Source: CAZEHS01 sp964649745 (GTDB lineage Bacteria; Bacillota; Clostridia; Peptostreptococcales; Acidaminobacteraceae). Taken from it: a stretch of DNA of 63,992 nt. Position numbers and translations under genes: made by a program. How positions within the stretch are numbered: position 1 is the first letter of the stretch; every line of letters starts with the position of its first letter. The stretch is from contig CAZYQI010000021.1 in the NCBI GenBank assembly GCA_964649745.1, forward strand, positions 1-63,992, given 5' to 3'. Below are positions 44,481 through 54,035 of the stretch, one piece after another. The notes beneath the pieces were generated by a model that worked only from the letters and a program-made list of their open reading frames with translations, had not been told where the DNA came from and did no database searches.

Positions 44481-46139
44481 TCATCTCAAAAAATCAATCA
44501 AACTTGGTTGTATAACCTTGCTTCCAGTCGAAAGTGCTGCTTTGTATACATTTTCTGCATTCTTTAGATACATGATTACACCTGCCATATCTGCATCCTG
44601 CACGTTGGAAAGCATGGTCGTGAAGCTGATTGTATTATCCGAGATCCGATTGGCAACCAGCTCCATGCGGTTGACTCTGGCACCGATATCTGCACGCACC
44701 GCCAGCAGTTGATTCAGATGTGCATCCACCTTACCAATAAAACCTCCAATCGGAGGAGCACCCGGCAGGCCATTCAGTCCAGCAAGAAATTCATTGATTT
44801 CAACGATCATCTGACTTTCTTTTGCCCGTATGTGATCTATGGAAATCTCCGGCACTTTGCCGTCAACAGTGATGTTCCCAGTGAAGCTGATCACCCCTCC
44901 GGCCTCCGCAACTGTAACAGCACCGGCTCCGAAGGCTCCATTCACGGCGTTTTGCAACGCCGTCCGATAGTCTGCCGGAGTAAGCAGCACCGGGGCAGGC
45001 GTTGTATCAATGGATATCCGTTGACGATTACCGTCCACGGTAAGATACAGCGGTGTGTTGATGAGCTCAGCTTGTGTCGCCGCCGGAATAGCGCCCGGAA
45101 TGACCTTTGTAGTATCCGATAGAATAGCCGGTGTTCCAGCCACTCCTGCTGTTGATGTGGCGCTCCACCCCGCGCTGCCTTCTGTCAAGGTATGCACCCC
45201 AAAGGATTTGGACTTGATCACCAGCTCCCCTGATACATCGAAGAATATGTCCGCAACCTGAGATAGCGTCTGGGTTCCATCTGTTGACTGATTCAACGCA
45301 TCGACCACCTTGGCCTTGAACGCATCCACGACCCCTTTATTGGTGATGTCGATCCCACTGCCGTCCAACCCTGCCGTAGGAACAACAAACGCAGGTGGTC
45401 CGTCAAATGTGATATTCAGCTGATTGGCGGGGAGCGTATAATTGATTGCAGGATTGAGCACGCCACGCAGCTCTGCTTTCGTGGATGCAGCTCCAGCAGT
45501 TGAACCCGTCGGCGGTATGGGACCCGTCGTGGAACCGGAAACCAAATACAATTCCGGCGAATAGGTTTGGGGTACATACCCGAAAACATCCAATCCATTG
45601 GTGGTTACGTCAATCTCTTGAGCGATGCTGACCTGATACTGCAGTTTCGGCCTGTTATCAATCTCATTTTGAGTGATATCAATATTATATGTGCCGTCTT
45701 CGTTAAATAACGGGATATCCGTTTGGTATCCGGTGAAACAATATCGGCCCGCAAAACTGGCGTTTCCGTTGGTTATAAGATGTTTTTTCATCTGTTCGAT
45801 TTCAGCTGCGATTTTTTTGGTGTCATCAACGGTGTTGGTTCCGTTGGCCGCCTGAACCGCCAGCTCTCTCAGCCGTTGAAGCACAGTTCCTGTATCGGAG
45901 ATAGAGCTTTCTGTAATCTCCATCCACGCCAGAGAATCCCCTGTGTTCTTTTCATATTGGTTCAATGCCGCAATATCTGACTTGAACTTGAGAATGCCGG
46001 AGGTGGCTACCGGGTCATCCGATGCACGGATAACCTGCTTCCCTGTGGCTAGCCGGTCCTGGTATTGACTCATCCGGTTCATATTCCGTGTAAGATTACT
46101 CATAAGAGTGCTGACCATCATGTTGTTTGTAATTCGCAT
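44481..46139 (-). CDS. flgL: Flagellar hook-associated protein FlgL (long form)
   Basis: A 552-residue flagellin-like junction protein. Conserved ends are MRITNNMMVSTLMSNL (1-16) and the C-terminal NISFTTMLSNVQDADM...ENVYKAALSTGSKV region (motif LSNVQDADM). B. subtilis FlgL has about 300 residues, so a variable, A/T/G/P-rich insert of some 250 residues (about 190-440) is present. It joins FlgK to the filament. Confidence 0.93.
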   Translation of the reverse strand: MRITNNMMVSTLMSNLTRNMNRMSQYQDRLATGKQVIRASDDPVATSGILKFKSDIAALNQYEKNTGDSLAWMEITESSISDTGTVLQRLRELAVQAANGTNTVDDTKKIAAEIEQMKKHLITNGNASFAGRYCFTGYQTDIPLFNEDGTYNIDITQNEIDNRPKLQYQVSIAQEIDVTTNGLDVFGYVPQTYSPELYLVSGSTTGPIPPTGSTAGAASTKAELRGVLNPAINYTLPANQLNITFDGPPAFVVPTAGLDGSGIDITNKGVVDAFKAKVVDALNQSTDGTQTLSQVADIFFDVSGELVIKSKSFGVHTLTEGSAGWSATSTAGVAGTPAILSDTTKVIPGAIPAATQAELINTPLYLTVDGNRQRISIDTTPAPVLLTPADYRTALQNAVNGAFGAGAVTVAEAGGVISFTGNITVDGKVPEISIDHIRAKESQMIVEINEFLAGLNGLPGAPPIGGFIGKVDAHLNQLLAVRADIGARVNRMELVANRISDNTISFTTMLSNVQDADMAGVIMYLKNAENVYKAALSTGSKVIQPSLIDFLR

Positions 46140-46172
46140 GGAAACACATCCTTTACAGTTAACCGTTAAACA

Positions 46173-47834
46173 TTATCGCCCTACGAGCCCTACTCGGTTT
46201 ATCAGCTGATCCAGCATCTCATCAATGGTAGTCATCATGCGGGCACTGGCATTGTATGCGTGTTGAAATTTCATCATTTCTGACATTTCCTCATCCATGG
46301 ATACTCCCATCACGCTGTCACGGGAGATCGTCACCTGTTCAATCAGGAACTCCTGATTCTCCTTGGCGCGAATCGCCTCCTGATTGTCAACTGCGAGGTT
46401 GGACACCAGGGACTTGACAAAATCGTCCGGGCTCCCCCAATCATAGAGGTAAATGTTGCTGCGTGATGAGGCCATAATCAGCGCGTTTGCCCCGCTGCCG
46501 GGCAGACCTGCAATGGTTGCAGACGCGGCAATCTTTGAAAGATCTCCTTCAATGTCCTTGCTGACGGTAATCGCAGTGGCTTTTATTCGGTCGGACAGCA
46601 CATATTGACCGGTACTGCTGATGAATTTGATGGATTTATCTGCATATGCAGGATTGTTATCCAGTATTTTACCGATATTTTGAACAATTTTCTTTTGCTT
46701 CTCCGCTTCCTCAAGACCCGTGGTACCTGCCATTACGTCAGTCGTGACATCCAGAGCAGGCCCACCATTGAGCCCCTTGGTCAAAATCGCTGTTTCGTAT
46801 TCTGCAGTAGTCTGGTTATTCACCGTGAAAAGGTTTATTCCCGTTGAGCCCTTAAGGCCGAATCCGCTTGACTGTATGCGGTTCAATTCAGAGGCTAGGG
46901 TATCTGTGAATTCGTTCAGCTTTTTAATATAGTAGGGGATCCCCTTATCCATGCCTTCGGTATTATCGCGCATGTCGCGAATGGCTTCCAGTGACCCGCC
47001 CACACCATTGAAGGTCGATCCACTCTCCCACGATATGTCATTGAGCTTCTCCGGATCATCCGGGTTCGCTTTAACGGTCCGCTCCGTCAGTTTGATCTGA
47101 TCATACTCATAGTGGGCAACCAATGGATTTCCGGATACGTTAACGAAAAATCGACCCATATCATCTTCAAAATAGTTAATGTTGGTCAGCCCTGACAGCT
47201 TATCGAGAAGAAGATTCCGCTGGTCGCGAATATCGTTGGCCTTGCCCCCTTCAAGCTCCAGGGAATAGATGGTTCGATTCAGGGTTGCAATTTGCTTGGC
47301 ATAACCATTGATCTCGTCAGTCACCGATTTCATTTCAAAGTTCAGGTCGCTCTGCATTTTAATGAGGGATGTGGCCATTTGATTCACGCTCTTTGCAAAC
47401 GCGATTCCCCTTTGTCGAACCAGCGCCCGTGTGGTAAGGCTCTCCGGATTCTTGCTGAGCTCTTGAAGCGAACTGTAGAATTGATCCACAACCTTGCTGA
47501 TACCGGACTCCGATGGCTCATTCAGGATGGCCTCTATGTTGGACAGCACATTCTCTTTTTTTGTCCATTCTCCAAAAAGAGTTGTCTCCCCCCTTAGCTT
47601 AAAATCCAAAAACTGGTCCCGTATCTGCTTGATGGCATTGGAGTCAACGCCGGTTCCCACCGTTCCGTTTGATCCCGGAAGAATATCCGGACGACTGGCC
47701 GTCGTGTCCAACCGCTGCCTGGAATACCCTTCTGTATTGGCGTTGGCAATATTATGAGCAGTGGCATTCAGGGCTCTTTGGCTGGCGAACAGACCGCTCC
47801 GTGCGATATTGAATCCGAAAAATGTTGAACTCAT
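46173..47834 (-). CDS. flgK: Flagellar hook-associated protein FlgK
   Basis: A 553-residue protein with the rod/hook N-terminal motif (LNATAHNIANANTEGYSRQ) and a flagellin-like C-terminus (MMKFQHAYNASARMMTTIDEMLD as MKFQHAYNASARM). It forms the first junction ring on the hook. AGGAGG precedes the start. It lies between flgN and flgL, as in B. subtilis. Confidence 0.97.
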   Translation of the reverse strand: MSSTFFGFNIARSGLFASQRALNATAHNIANANTEGYSRQRLDTTASRPDILPGSNGTVGTGVDSNAIKQIRDQFLDFKLRGETTLFGEWTKKENVLSNIEAILNEPSESGISKVVDQFYSSLQELSKNPESLTTRALVRQRGIAFAKSVNQMATSLIKMQSDLNFEMKSVTDEINGYAKQIATLNRTIYSLELEGGKANDIRDQRNLLLDKLSGLTNINYFEDDMGRFFVNVSGNPLVAHYEYDQIKLTERTVKANPDDPEKLNDISWESGSTFNGVGGSLEAIRDMRDNTEGMDKGIPYYIKKLNEFTDTLASELNRIQSSGFGLKGSTGINLFTVNNQTTAEYETAILTKGLNGGPALDVTTDVMAGTTGLEEAEKQKKIVQNIGKILDNNPAYADKSIKFISSTGQYVLSDRIKATAITVSKDIEGDLSKIAASATIAGLPGSGANALIMASSRSNIYLYDWGSPDDFVKSLVSNLAVDNQEAIRAKENQEFLIEQVTISRDSVMGVSMDEEMSEMMKFQHAYNASARMMTTIDEMLDQLINRVGLVGR

Positions 47835-47846
47835 GAGGTGGCCTCC

Positions 47847-48344
47847 TTACGCCTTTGCGTCGAACAGGCTTGTTCGTCTCGGCTCGCCCTTCTCTGCAGC
47901 AGCCTCTGTGTAGACCCCTGAAACGCTGCCGATGCTGGAAATAAGATTCAGGTTGAAATCGACTACTTCCAGAGACTGCTTCAGCAGCTTTCCATTAAGC
48001 TCATTGGCGTTCTGAAGGGCCGTTACCGTTCCCTTGAGCTTGGACTGCAGCGACGAGATAACCAGTTGGTCTTTGGGGTCTAAAAGGGGCAACAGATCCC
48101 TTACGGTGGCCAGATCCATGACGCCTTTTTCCGCCGCCAGCTGTTCGGATGTCTGTGACCTTAGATTTTCAAGCTTTATAAGAATCCCGACGATTTCTGT
48201 CTCCCGTCGGGTGATATCTTCAAGTTCTCTTAGTTTGCCGTCTATGATGATCTGCTTTTTCTTCTCTGCCAGTTCAAGAACTTCTTCATAAATGGCCAGT
48301 TCCCGTTCCAGGATTCTTTCAAGCTGTTCACTGAGTTGGGACAT
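47847..48344 (-). CDS. flgN: FlgN-family chaperone for FlgK/FlgL
   Basis: A 165-residue helical coiled protein (QLERILERELAIYEEV; KKKQIIIDGKLRELEDITRRE shown as KKKQIIIDGKL). It keeps FlgK and FlgL export-ready. The start at 48344 is chosen for AAGGAG. Upstream, 48345-48468 holds a family C repeat instead of a tight operon junction. Confidence 0.9.
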   Translation of the reverse strand: MSQLSEQLERILERELAIYEEVLELAEKKKQIIIDGKLRELEDITRRETEIVGILIKLENLRSQTSEQLAAEKGVMDLATVRDLLPLLDPKDQLVISSLQSKLKGTVTALQNANELNGKLLKQSLEVVDFNLNLISSIGSVSGVYTEAAAEKGEPRRTSLFDAKA

Positions 48345-48364
48345 GTTTTTTCTCCTTTGACTGA

Positions 48365-48468
48365 AAATATCCGGCAAACGACAACGATTAACGATTAGCG
48401 CATAACCACTCATCCTGATTAAGTGAACGGCCTCCGATAATCGTTAATCGCCCATTGTCGTTTGAATG
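48365..48468. repeat. Family C repeat, copy 2
   Basis: Imperfect inverted repeat of about 100 bases: CAAACGACAACGATTAACG on the left and the near complement ending CATTGTCGTTTG on the right. It starts with the same AAATATCCG as the copy at 28763. It lies between flgM and flgN. Confidence 0.7.
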
Positions 48469-48750
48469 CTACTTTCCCTTGATCATTTCCATAATCTTAT
48501 CGGCCACCGCTTCAGAGGAGGGCTTGTATTGCCCGGATTCCATCTGACTTCTCAACTCATCAACCTTGTCCTGCCGAACATCGGGCAGTTCCTTAAATGC
48601 CTTCATGGCCGTTTGGAAATCCCTGGCCTGATCTGAAATCTCGATTTTATCTCTGGCCATGGCGGCCGGGCCGACCTTCTCCGTTCGTTCTATCTGTTTC
48701 TGATAGGTCTTCATCACCTGATTGACTTGCGGTGTTAAATTGACTTTCAT
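48469..48750 (-). CDS. flgM: Anti-sigma-28 factor FlgM
   Basis: A 93-residue protein with the FlgM C-terminal pattern (DKIEISDQARDFQ, DVRQDKVDELRSQMESGQY as VRQDKVDELRSQ). It blocks sigma-28 until the hook is complete. The start at 48750 has AAGGGGG upstream. It is preceded by a sigma-28 promoter, giving negative feedback. Confidence 0.96.
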   Translation of the reverse strand: MKVNLTPQVNQVMKTYQKQIERTEKVGPAAMARDKIEISDQARDFQTAMKAFKELPDVRQDKVDELRSQMESGQYKPSSEAVADKIMEMIKGK

Positions 48751-48786
48751 ATGACACACCCCCTTGTGACCGATTTCTTATTACTT

Positions 48787-48813
48787 ATATCGGCCGAAAG
48801 GGGGTGTTAGTTA
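48787..48813 (-). promoter_or_regulatory. Sigma-28 promoter of flgM
   Basis: TAAC (48813-48810), 15 bases, GCCGATAT (48794-48787): one mismatch in each element. It lies 37 bases before flgM. Confidence 0.85.
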
Positions 48814-48837
48814 AGGCTGTTTAGTTTTTTAATGGGA

Positions 48838-49257
48838 TTATTTCTTTAAAGTTTCCTGCTTGGTGTACATGCCCCGATTATTCACTGACGCAGTTGATTT
48901 TTTAAGGTTTTCAGCGGTTTTGCTGGCAGCGCTTCTGAGATCCCGGGACATTTCCTGCGTACATCCTTCACAATATCTCCCTGATTTAATGGGTTTTCCA
49001 CACCGTTCACAGTCCAAAACCATGGAAAATTCGTCCTTCAGAATCAGCTTCCCCTGCCGAAGGAACTTGAGTATCTTTTCTTCTGTAACACCGGTACTTT
49101 CAGCTACTTCCGGAATATTTGAGTTGGGGTTATCGTATACATACTCGCGAACCACTTTAAAATCCTCTTCATCATTATCCAGGCATCGGGCGCAAAGCTT
49201 TCCTGCCCCCTCGGACTGGAACATCCGTCCGCATCTGCTGCAGTTTTTAATTGACAT
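48838..49257 (-). CDS. yvyF: YvyF-like zinc-finger flagellar operon protein
   Basis: A 139-residue protein with two zinc-knuckle pairs (CSRCGRMF and CARC near the start; CERCGKPI and CEGC near 85-105) and a helix-turn-helix-like middle (IPEVAESTGVTEEKILKFLRQG shown as VAESTGVTEEKIL). It is the TIGR03826/YvyF protein found upstream of flgM in Bacillota. It may regulate the locus; evidence is only structural. Confidence 0.9.
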   Translation of the reverse strand: MSIKNCSRCGRMFQSEGAGKLCARCLDNDEEDFKVVREYVYDNPNSNIPEVAESTGVTEEKILKFLRQGKLILKDEFSMVLDCERCGKPIKSGRYCEGCTQEMSRDLRSAASKTAENLKKSTASVNNRGMYTKQETLKK

Positions 49258-49362
49258 ATGGAACCTCCATATCCTTGTATTGAAGGACGCTTCTCTGACT
49301 TTATTATACCATCTTGGCGAAATTCAAACCATATACCTTCGCTTAGCAAATCAAACACACCC

Positions 49363-50106
49363 TCATCCCGAAACGGATGCATAGGTGAAAACCGCCACAA
49401 ACTCCACGCCTTGGCCCTGAAGCACTTTCGCACAGGCATTCAGGGTACTTCCCGTGGTAAGAACATCGTCGATAAGAAGCACCCTTCGGGGCAATCCTTC
49501 TGACAAAAGCGCAGGGTTTATCGAAAATGCTGACCTAACATTCATTTCTCTCTCTTGGCGGGTCAGTTTATTTTGTGGTTCCGTATCTTGGATTCGCTTT
49601 AAAAGTGGTACAACGGGGGGAATGCCATCGTATTTGGAAAGCTCCTGTGCCAATAGCTGAGCCTGGTTGTATCCCCTTTCTTTCAATCGGGTTTCGTGGA
49701 TGGGGACCGGCACCAGACACTGGATATCCCATTCTCTGCACAGCCGCTGTACCCGCAGTACGGTCTGCGCGGCCATGCTATGGGCCAGCCAGGGTTTGGA
49801 ATGATACTTCAGCCCATGGACAATCGTTTGTGCCGCATCATTATAGATATATCCCGACACGCCGGCTGAAAAACCCGGGGAATCCCCCAGGCAATGAGAG
49901 CAGAATCCCTTCAGGGCAAATGCCCCGACAAACCGGCCGCACCCTTTGCAGGCATAGTTCCCCACAGGGGCGAGCCCATCCGCGCACTCCGGACACAGAT
50001 TCCACGGGAAGTCCTGTCCCAGCTCAATCTCGCACAGTCCGCATTTTATGTGGCGGGGGAAGAGGAGGTTGATTGCGAAATCGAATATTGCTCTGAATTT
50101 GTTCAT
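49363..50106 (-). CDS. comFC: ComFC-like phosphoribosyltransferase
   Basis: A 247-residue protein with an N-terminal zinc finger (CGLCEIEL, CPEC, CKGCG) and a PRPP-binding loop (VLLIDDVLTTGSTL). ComFC proteins take part in DNA uptake. The start at 50106 is chosen by homology and GGGGTG upstream; the ORF runs 38 codons further, through repeat-like sequence. comFA and comFB are not beside it. Confidence 0.88.
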   Translation of the reverse strand: MNKFRAIFDFAINLLFPRHIKCGLCEIELGQDFPWNLCPECADGLAPVGNYACKGCGRFVGAFALKGFCSHCLGDSPGFSAGVSGYIYNDAAQTIVHGLKYHSKPWLAHSMAAQTVLRVQRLCREWDIQCLVPVPIHETRLKERGYNQAQLLAQELSKYDGIPPVVPLLKRIQDTEPQNKLTRQEREMNVRSAFSINPALLSEGLPRRVLLIDDVLTTGSTLNACAKVLQGQGVEFVAVFTYASVSG

Positions 50107-50122
50107 CTCAGCACCCCGCTTT

Positions 50123-50155
50123 CTCCTTCCGTCAGCTTCGCTGCCACCTTCCTTA
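50123..50155. repeat. Family A repeat fragment
   Basis: TTCCGTCAGCTTCGCTGCCA (50127-50146) matches the CCGTCAGCTGCGCTGCCA part of family A. The rest of 50156-50278 holds nothing recognised. Confidence 0.55.
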
Positions 50156-50278
50156 AGCAGACTGCCAAAATCTTCGATTTTGCGCAGGTCGCTAATGTCC
50201 GCAGGCTCACGCCTCTTCAAAAATTTATTTTTGCCAAGAGTTGTAGAGCAAAGGGCCGAGGCGGAAGGCGAAGACGCA

Positions 50279-52498
50279 CTATTCCCTCCACTGCATAACC
50301 GCCGCCAGCCGCTCCTTCAGACCGGAGTAGCGGATCATGCTGGAGTTGTTTCCAATCATCCGCATCAGCCAGTATCTGTCTCCTGTAAGCACCACAAGCT
50401 TTCTCGCCCGGGTGACTGCGGTATAGAGAAGATTTCGGGTCATCAGGATAGGGGTCTGACCGGTGATGGGCATCACCACTGCAGAAAATTCACTTCCCTG
50501 ACTTTTGTGAACGGTTATGGCATAGGCATGCATCAGCTCATCTGCCTGGGTGAAGTCGTAAAGTGCCAGCCGTTCTCCGTCGAACAGCACATGGATGGCC
50601 TGCTCCTGCTTGTTGATGCGCTGGATAATGCCGATATCCCCATTGAAAACCCCTTCTCCTTCCATACCGGAGCCTTGGGCGATCCAACCCTGGGTATAGT
50701 TGTTTTTAATCTGCATGACCTTGTCTCCCTCTCGGAAGATTCGGATACCGATCTGTTTTTCCTCTTTTGCTGTTGCCGGAGGGTTCAAAACCGCCTGCAG
50801 TTTTTCATTCAGGGCTTCCACCCCCACCGGTGACTGTTTCATGGGGGTGAGCACCTGGATATCTGAAAAAGGATCCAGGTTATAATACTCCGGCAGGCGC
50901 CGTGAAACAAGATCGATCACAGTTGCCTGGACAGAGGCTGTGTCCTTCCCTTCTATAAAGAAGAAATCTTTTTCCCGTTCATTCACCAGGGGGGCCTCCC
51001 CACGGTTGATCCGGTGAGCATTGAGTACGATGGCGCTCTCCCGGGCCTGCCGGAATATGTCGGTAAGACGGCAGGTGGGAATCACCTGGGATTCCAGCAG
51101 ATCTCGGAGAACATTGCCGGACCCCACCGAGTGAAGCTGATCCGCATCCCCTACCAGAATCATTCGGCCCCCCTGGGGCATGGCCTTCAGCAGATTATAC
51201 ATCAGGAGCACGTCCACCATAGACATTTCGTCCACAATCAGCACGTCGATATCCAAGGGGTTGGATTCGTCCCGCTGAAATCCTCCTTCTTCCCCTTCCA
51301 GGGCCGGAGGGATATATTCCAAAAGCCGGTGCAGGGTCTTCGCCTCCCTGTCGGTTGTCTGGCTCATCCGCTTTGCCGCCCTTCCGGTGGGTGCAGCCAG
51401 TGCCACCCGGTGGGCTGAGCGCTCTAAAAGCTCAATGATAAAGCGCACCAGTGTGGTTTTTCCGGTACCGGGTCCACCGGTTATCAGTACGATGGGCTCA
51501 TCCAGAGTCAGATGAATCGCCGCAATTTGTTCGGGAGCAAGCTCAAGGCCCATCCGCCCTTCGATCTCGGCAATGATACGCTTCCTGTCCATCAGGGGAA
51601 GGGGCTTGTGATCCTCCATCAGAGCGGTAATCCGGCGCACAATTCCGGCTTCTGCCATATAGAATGGCGTAAGATAAACCTGACTTGACTCCCCGTTTCT
51701 TTCTACGTGAACCGAGCCGTCCAGAATCATATCCACCAAGGCGGCTTCCAGTTGATCCGGCGAAAGCCCTAGGGTATCCGCCGCCTCGTTCATCAGCTTC
51801 TCCTGCGGATAACAGGTATGGCCCTCCCCTGACTGCCTTACCAGCACATGATGAATACCGCTCCTGAGCCGGAAAGGAGATTCCTTGCCAATTCCCAGCT
51901 TTTCTGCGATATGATCGGCCTGACGAAATCCGATTCCCTGAATCCATTCGGCCAGCTGATAGGGATTTTCTCGGACCATTTCAAGAGCCGAATCGCCAAA
52001 CACCTTGTATATCTTCATTGCTGCCAACGTGGATATCTGAAGCTCCTGAAGCTCCATCATGATCTTCCGGTTCCTTCGTTGCTCTGACCACGACTCCATC
52101 AGCTTAGCCAGCTTTTTCTCGCCTATGCCGGAAACCCCCAGAAGCCTCTGCGGATTATAATCCATAATATCGAAGATATCCTCGCCAAAGGCCTGTACCA
52201 TCCGGGTGGCCATGGAAGGGCCAATGCCTTCGATCAGTCCGGAGGAAAGATACGCAATGATCTGATGGGTACCGGTGGGCATGATGACCTCATAGCCCTC
52301 CATACGGAGCTGCTGTCCGTACTTGGCATGATGCCCCACGGTTCCCCATATTTTCAGGTTTTCGCCTTCCGGAAGCCGGGGAATATGGCCCACCACGGTT
52401 TCGAATCCGGAGTCCGTCTCCATCAGAAACACCGCATATCCGTTCTCGTCATTATAGTAGAGGTAGTCCGTAAGGATTCCCGTTCGTGTTTCTGCCAT
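50279..52498 (-). CDS. recD2: RecD2-type DNA helicase
   Basis: A 739-residue SF1 5'-3' helicase without RecBC. It has an N-terminal OB/helix-hairpin-helix region (GIGPSMATRMVQAFG; VSGIGEKKLAKL), Walker A GGPGTGKTT near 340, DEMSMVD, and the late motif AITVHKSQGSEF. RecD2 works in repair. The start at 52498 is preferred: AGGCGG lies upstream, and a TATAAT -10 at 52535-52530 places the RNA start inside the longer ORF. Confidence 0.93.
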   Translation of the reverse strand: MAETRTGILTDYLYYNDENGYAVFLMETDSGFETVVGHIPRLPEGENLKIWGTVGHHAKYGQQLRMEGYEVIMPTGTHQIIAYLSSGLIEGIGPSMATRMVQAFGEDIFDIMDYNPQRLLGVSGIGEKKLAKLMESWSEQRRNRKIMMELQELQISTLAAMKIYKVFGDSALEMVRENPYQLAEWIQGIGFRQADHIAEKLGIGKESPFRLRSGIHHVLVRQSGEGHTCYPQEKLMNEAADTLGLSPDQLEAALVDMILDGSVHVERNGESSQVYLTPFYMAEAGIVRRITALMEDHKPLPLMDRKRIIAEIEGRMGLELAPEQIAAIHLTLDEPIVLITGGPGTGKTTLVRFIIELLERSAHRVALAAPTGRAAKRMSQTTDREAKTLHRLLEYIPPALEGEEGGFQRDESNPLDIDVLIVDEMSMVDVLLMYNLLKAMPQGGRMILVGDADQLHSVGSGNVLRDLLESQVIPTCRLTDIFRQARESAIVLNAHRINRGEAPLVNEREKDFFFIEGKDTASVQATVIDLVSRRLPEYYNLDPFSDIQVLTPMKQSPVGVEALNEKLQAVLNPPATAKEEKQIGIRIFREGDKVMQIKNNYTQGWIAQGSGMEGEGVFNGDIGIIQRINKQEQAIHVLFDGERLALYDFTQADELMHAYAITVHKSQGSEFSAVVMPITGQTPILMTRNLLYTAVTRARKLVVLTGDRYWLMRMIGNNSSMIRYSGLKERLAAVMQWRE

Positions 52499-52589
52499 GT
52501 TAACCGCCTGTTTAAGCTGAGATAGGAACATTATAACATGGATGCGCGGCGACGAATTTGCTGTTTAGAAGTTATGGCCCGCAACTCAT

Positions 52590-52688
52590 CATCTCCCTCT
52601 TGAGGGGGATGTCACAGAGTGACAGGGGGAGTGCTAACCATCAACTCCCACCGCCATCTTCGATGCCACCTCCCTCCTGAGGGAGGTC
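52590..52688. repeat. Family A intergenic repeat, copy 3
   Basis: Contains GTCACAGAGTGACAGGGGGA (52611-52630) and GATGCCACCTCCCTCC; same orientation as the copy at 13825. Directly followed by a family B element. Confidence 0.85.
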
Positions 52689-52707
52689 AGGATTTTGACA
52701 TAAAAAA

Positions 52708-52786
52708 GAGAGATCCCACGTCACTCCATTACTCGCGATGACAAACTGATCTTGTCATTGCAAGCGTAGCGCGGCAATCTCTCCCT
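52708..52786. repeat. Family B palindromic repeat (long form)
   Basis: Bounded by GAGAGAT and GGCAATCTCTCCC, with inner ATGACAA/TTGTCAT arms. It lies after metK. Confidence 0.7.
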
Positions 52787-52828
52787 ATACTCTTTATAAA
52801 TTCAATTCATTCTTCAGCGCTCAGCGCA

Positions 52829-54013
52829 TTACAGTCCTGCTTCTTTTCTAAGAATCTCAGCCTTATCGGTTTTCTCCCATGGGAGATCCAGATCTGTACG
52901 GCCAAAGTGTCCGTAAGCGGCGGTTTGTCGGTAGAGAGGGCGTCGGAGGCCAAGATCTCGGATAATGGCGGCTGGTCGGAGGTCAAAATGTTTTTTGACC
53001 AGATCCTGAATAATATCTTCATCCACCTTGGCGGTCCCAAAGGTTTCCACCAAAAGCGATACCGGATGAGCTACCCCGATGGCGTAAGCTACTTCAATCT
53101 CGCATTTTTCGGCCAAACCAGCAGCTACAATGTTTTTTGCCACATAGCGGGCGGCATAGGCAGCGGAGCGGTCTACTTTTGTGGGGTCCTTGCCGGAGAA
53201 CGCGCCGCCGCCGTGACGTGCATATCCGCCGTAGGTATCCACAATGATTTTCCTACCGGTAAGACCGGTATCCCCTTGAGGCCCGCCGATAACAAAACGG
53301 CCGGTAGGGTTGATGAAGTATTTGGTGTTTTCATCCAACAGTTCCTTGGATACGATGGGCTTGATCACAAATTCCTTCAGATCACGCTCGATTTGTTCGT
53401 GAGAAACCTCAGGCGCGTGCTGTGTGGAAATAACGATGGCATCCACGCGAACCGGCTTATCATCCTGATACTCCACTGTGACCTGTGTCTTTCCGTCCGG
53501 GCGCAGATAGGGAAGGGTTTCATCCTTTCGCACTGCCGCCAGCTGCCGTGCCAGCTTGTGAGCTAGGGAAATAGGCATCGGCATCAGCTCTGGGGTTTCA
53601 TTACAGGCAAAGCCGAACATCATGCCCTGATCCCCCGCGCCGATGGAATCGATCTCATCGTGGCTCTTTTCCTTGTGCTCCAGAGCTTCATCAACCCCAA
53701 GCGCGATATCCGCCGACTGCTCATCAATGGCGGTGAGCACTGCGCAGGTTTGGGCATCAAAGCCGTATTTTGCACGGGTGTACCCAATTTCACGAACCGT
53801 GTCCCGTACAACCTTGGGTATATCCACATAGCAGGTTGTGCTGATTTCTCCCGCTACCAGTACCATTCCGGTGGTAACGGTGGTTTCGCATGCCACACGG
53901 GCCGTTTCATCCTGAGAAAGGATTGCGTCCATAATGGCATCTGAAATCTGGTCGCACATTTTATCGGGATGGCCTTCTGTAACCGACTCTGACGTAAACA
54001 GTCTCTTTTTCAT
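52829..54013 (-). CDS. metK: S-adenosylmethionine synthetase
   Basis: A 394-residue enzyme making SAM from methionine and ATP. SESVTEGHPDKMCDQISDA at the N-terminus (motif GHPDK), GAGDQGMMFG, and GGGAFSGKDPTKVDRSAAY are family signatures. The start at 54013 is chosen for spacing from GGAGG. Controlled by a SAM-I riboswitch, so product represses synthesis. Confidence 0.98.
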   Translation of the reverse strand: MKKRLFTSESVTEGHPDKMCDQISDAIMDAILSQDETARVACETTVTTGMVLVAGEISTTCYVDIPKVVRDTVREIGYTRAKYGFDAQTCAVLTAIDEQSADIALGVDEALEHKEKSHDEIDSIGAGDQGMMFGFACNETPELMPMPISLAHKLARQLAAVRKDETLPYLRPDGKTQVTVEYQDDKPVRVDAIVISTQHAPEVSHEQIERDLKEFVIKPIVSKELLDENTKYFINPTGRFVIGGPQGDTGLTGRKIIVDTYGGYARHGGGAFSGKDPTKVDRSAAYAARYVAKNIVAAGLAEKCEIEVAYAIGVAHPVSLLVETFGTAKVDEDIIQDLVKKHFDLRPAAIIRDLGLRRPLYRQTAAYGHFGRTDLDLPWEKTDKAEILRKEAGL

Positions 54014-54035
54014 AATCATCCTCCGTTTTTTTTAG

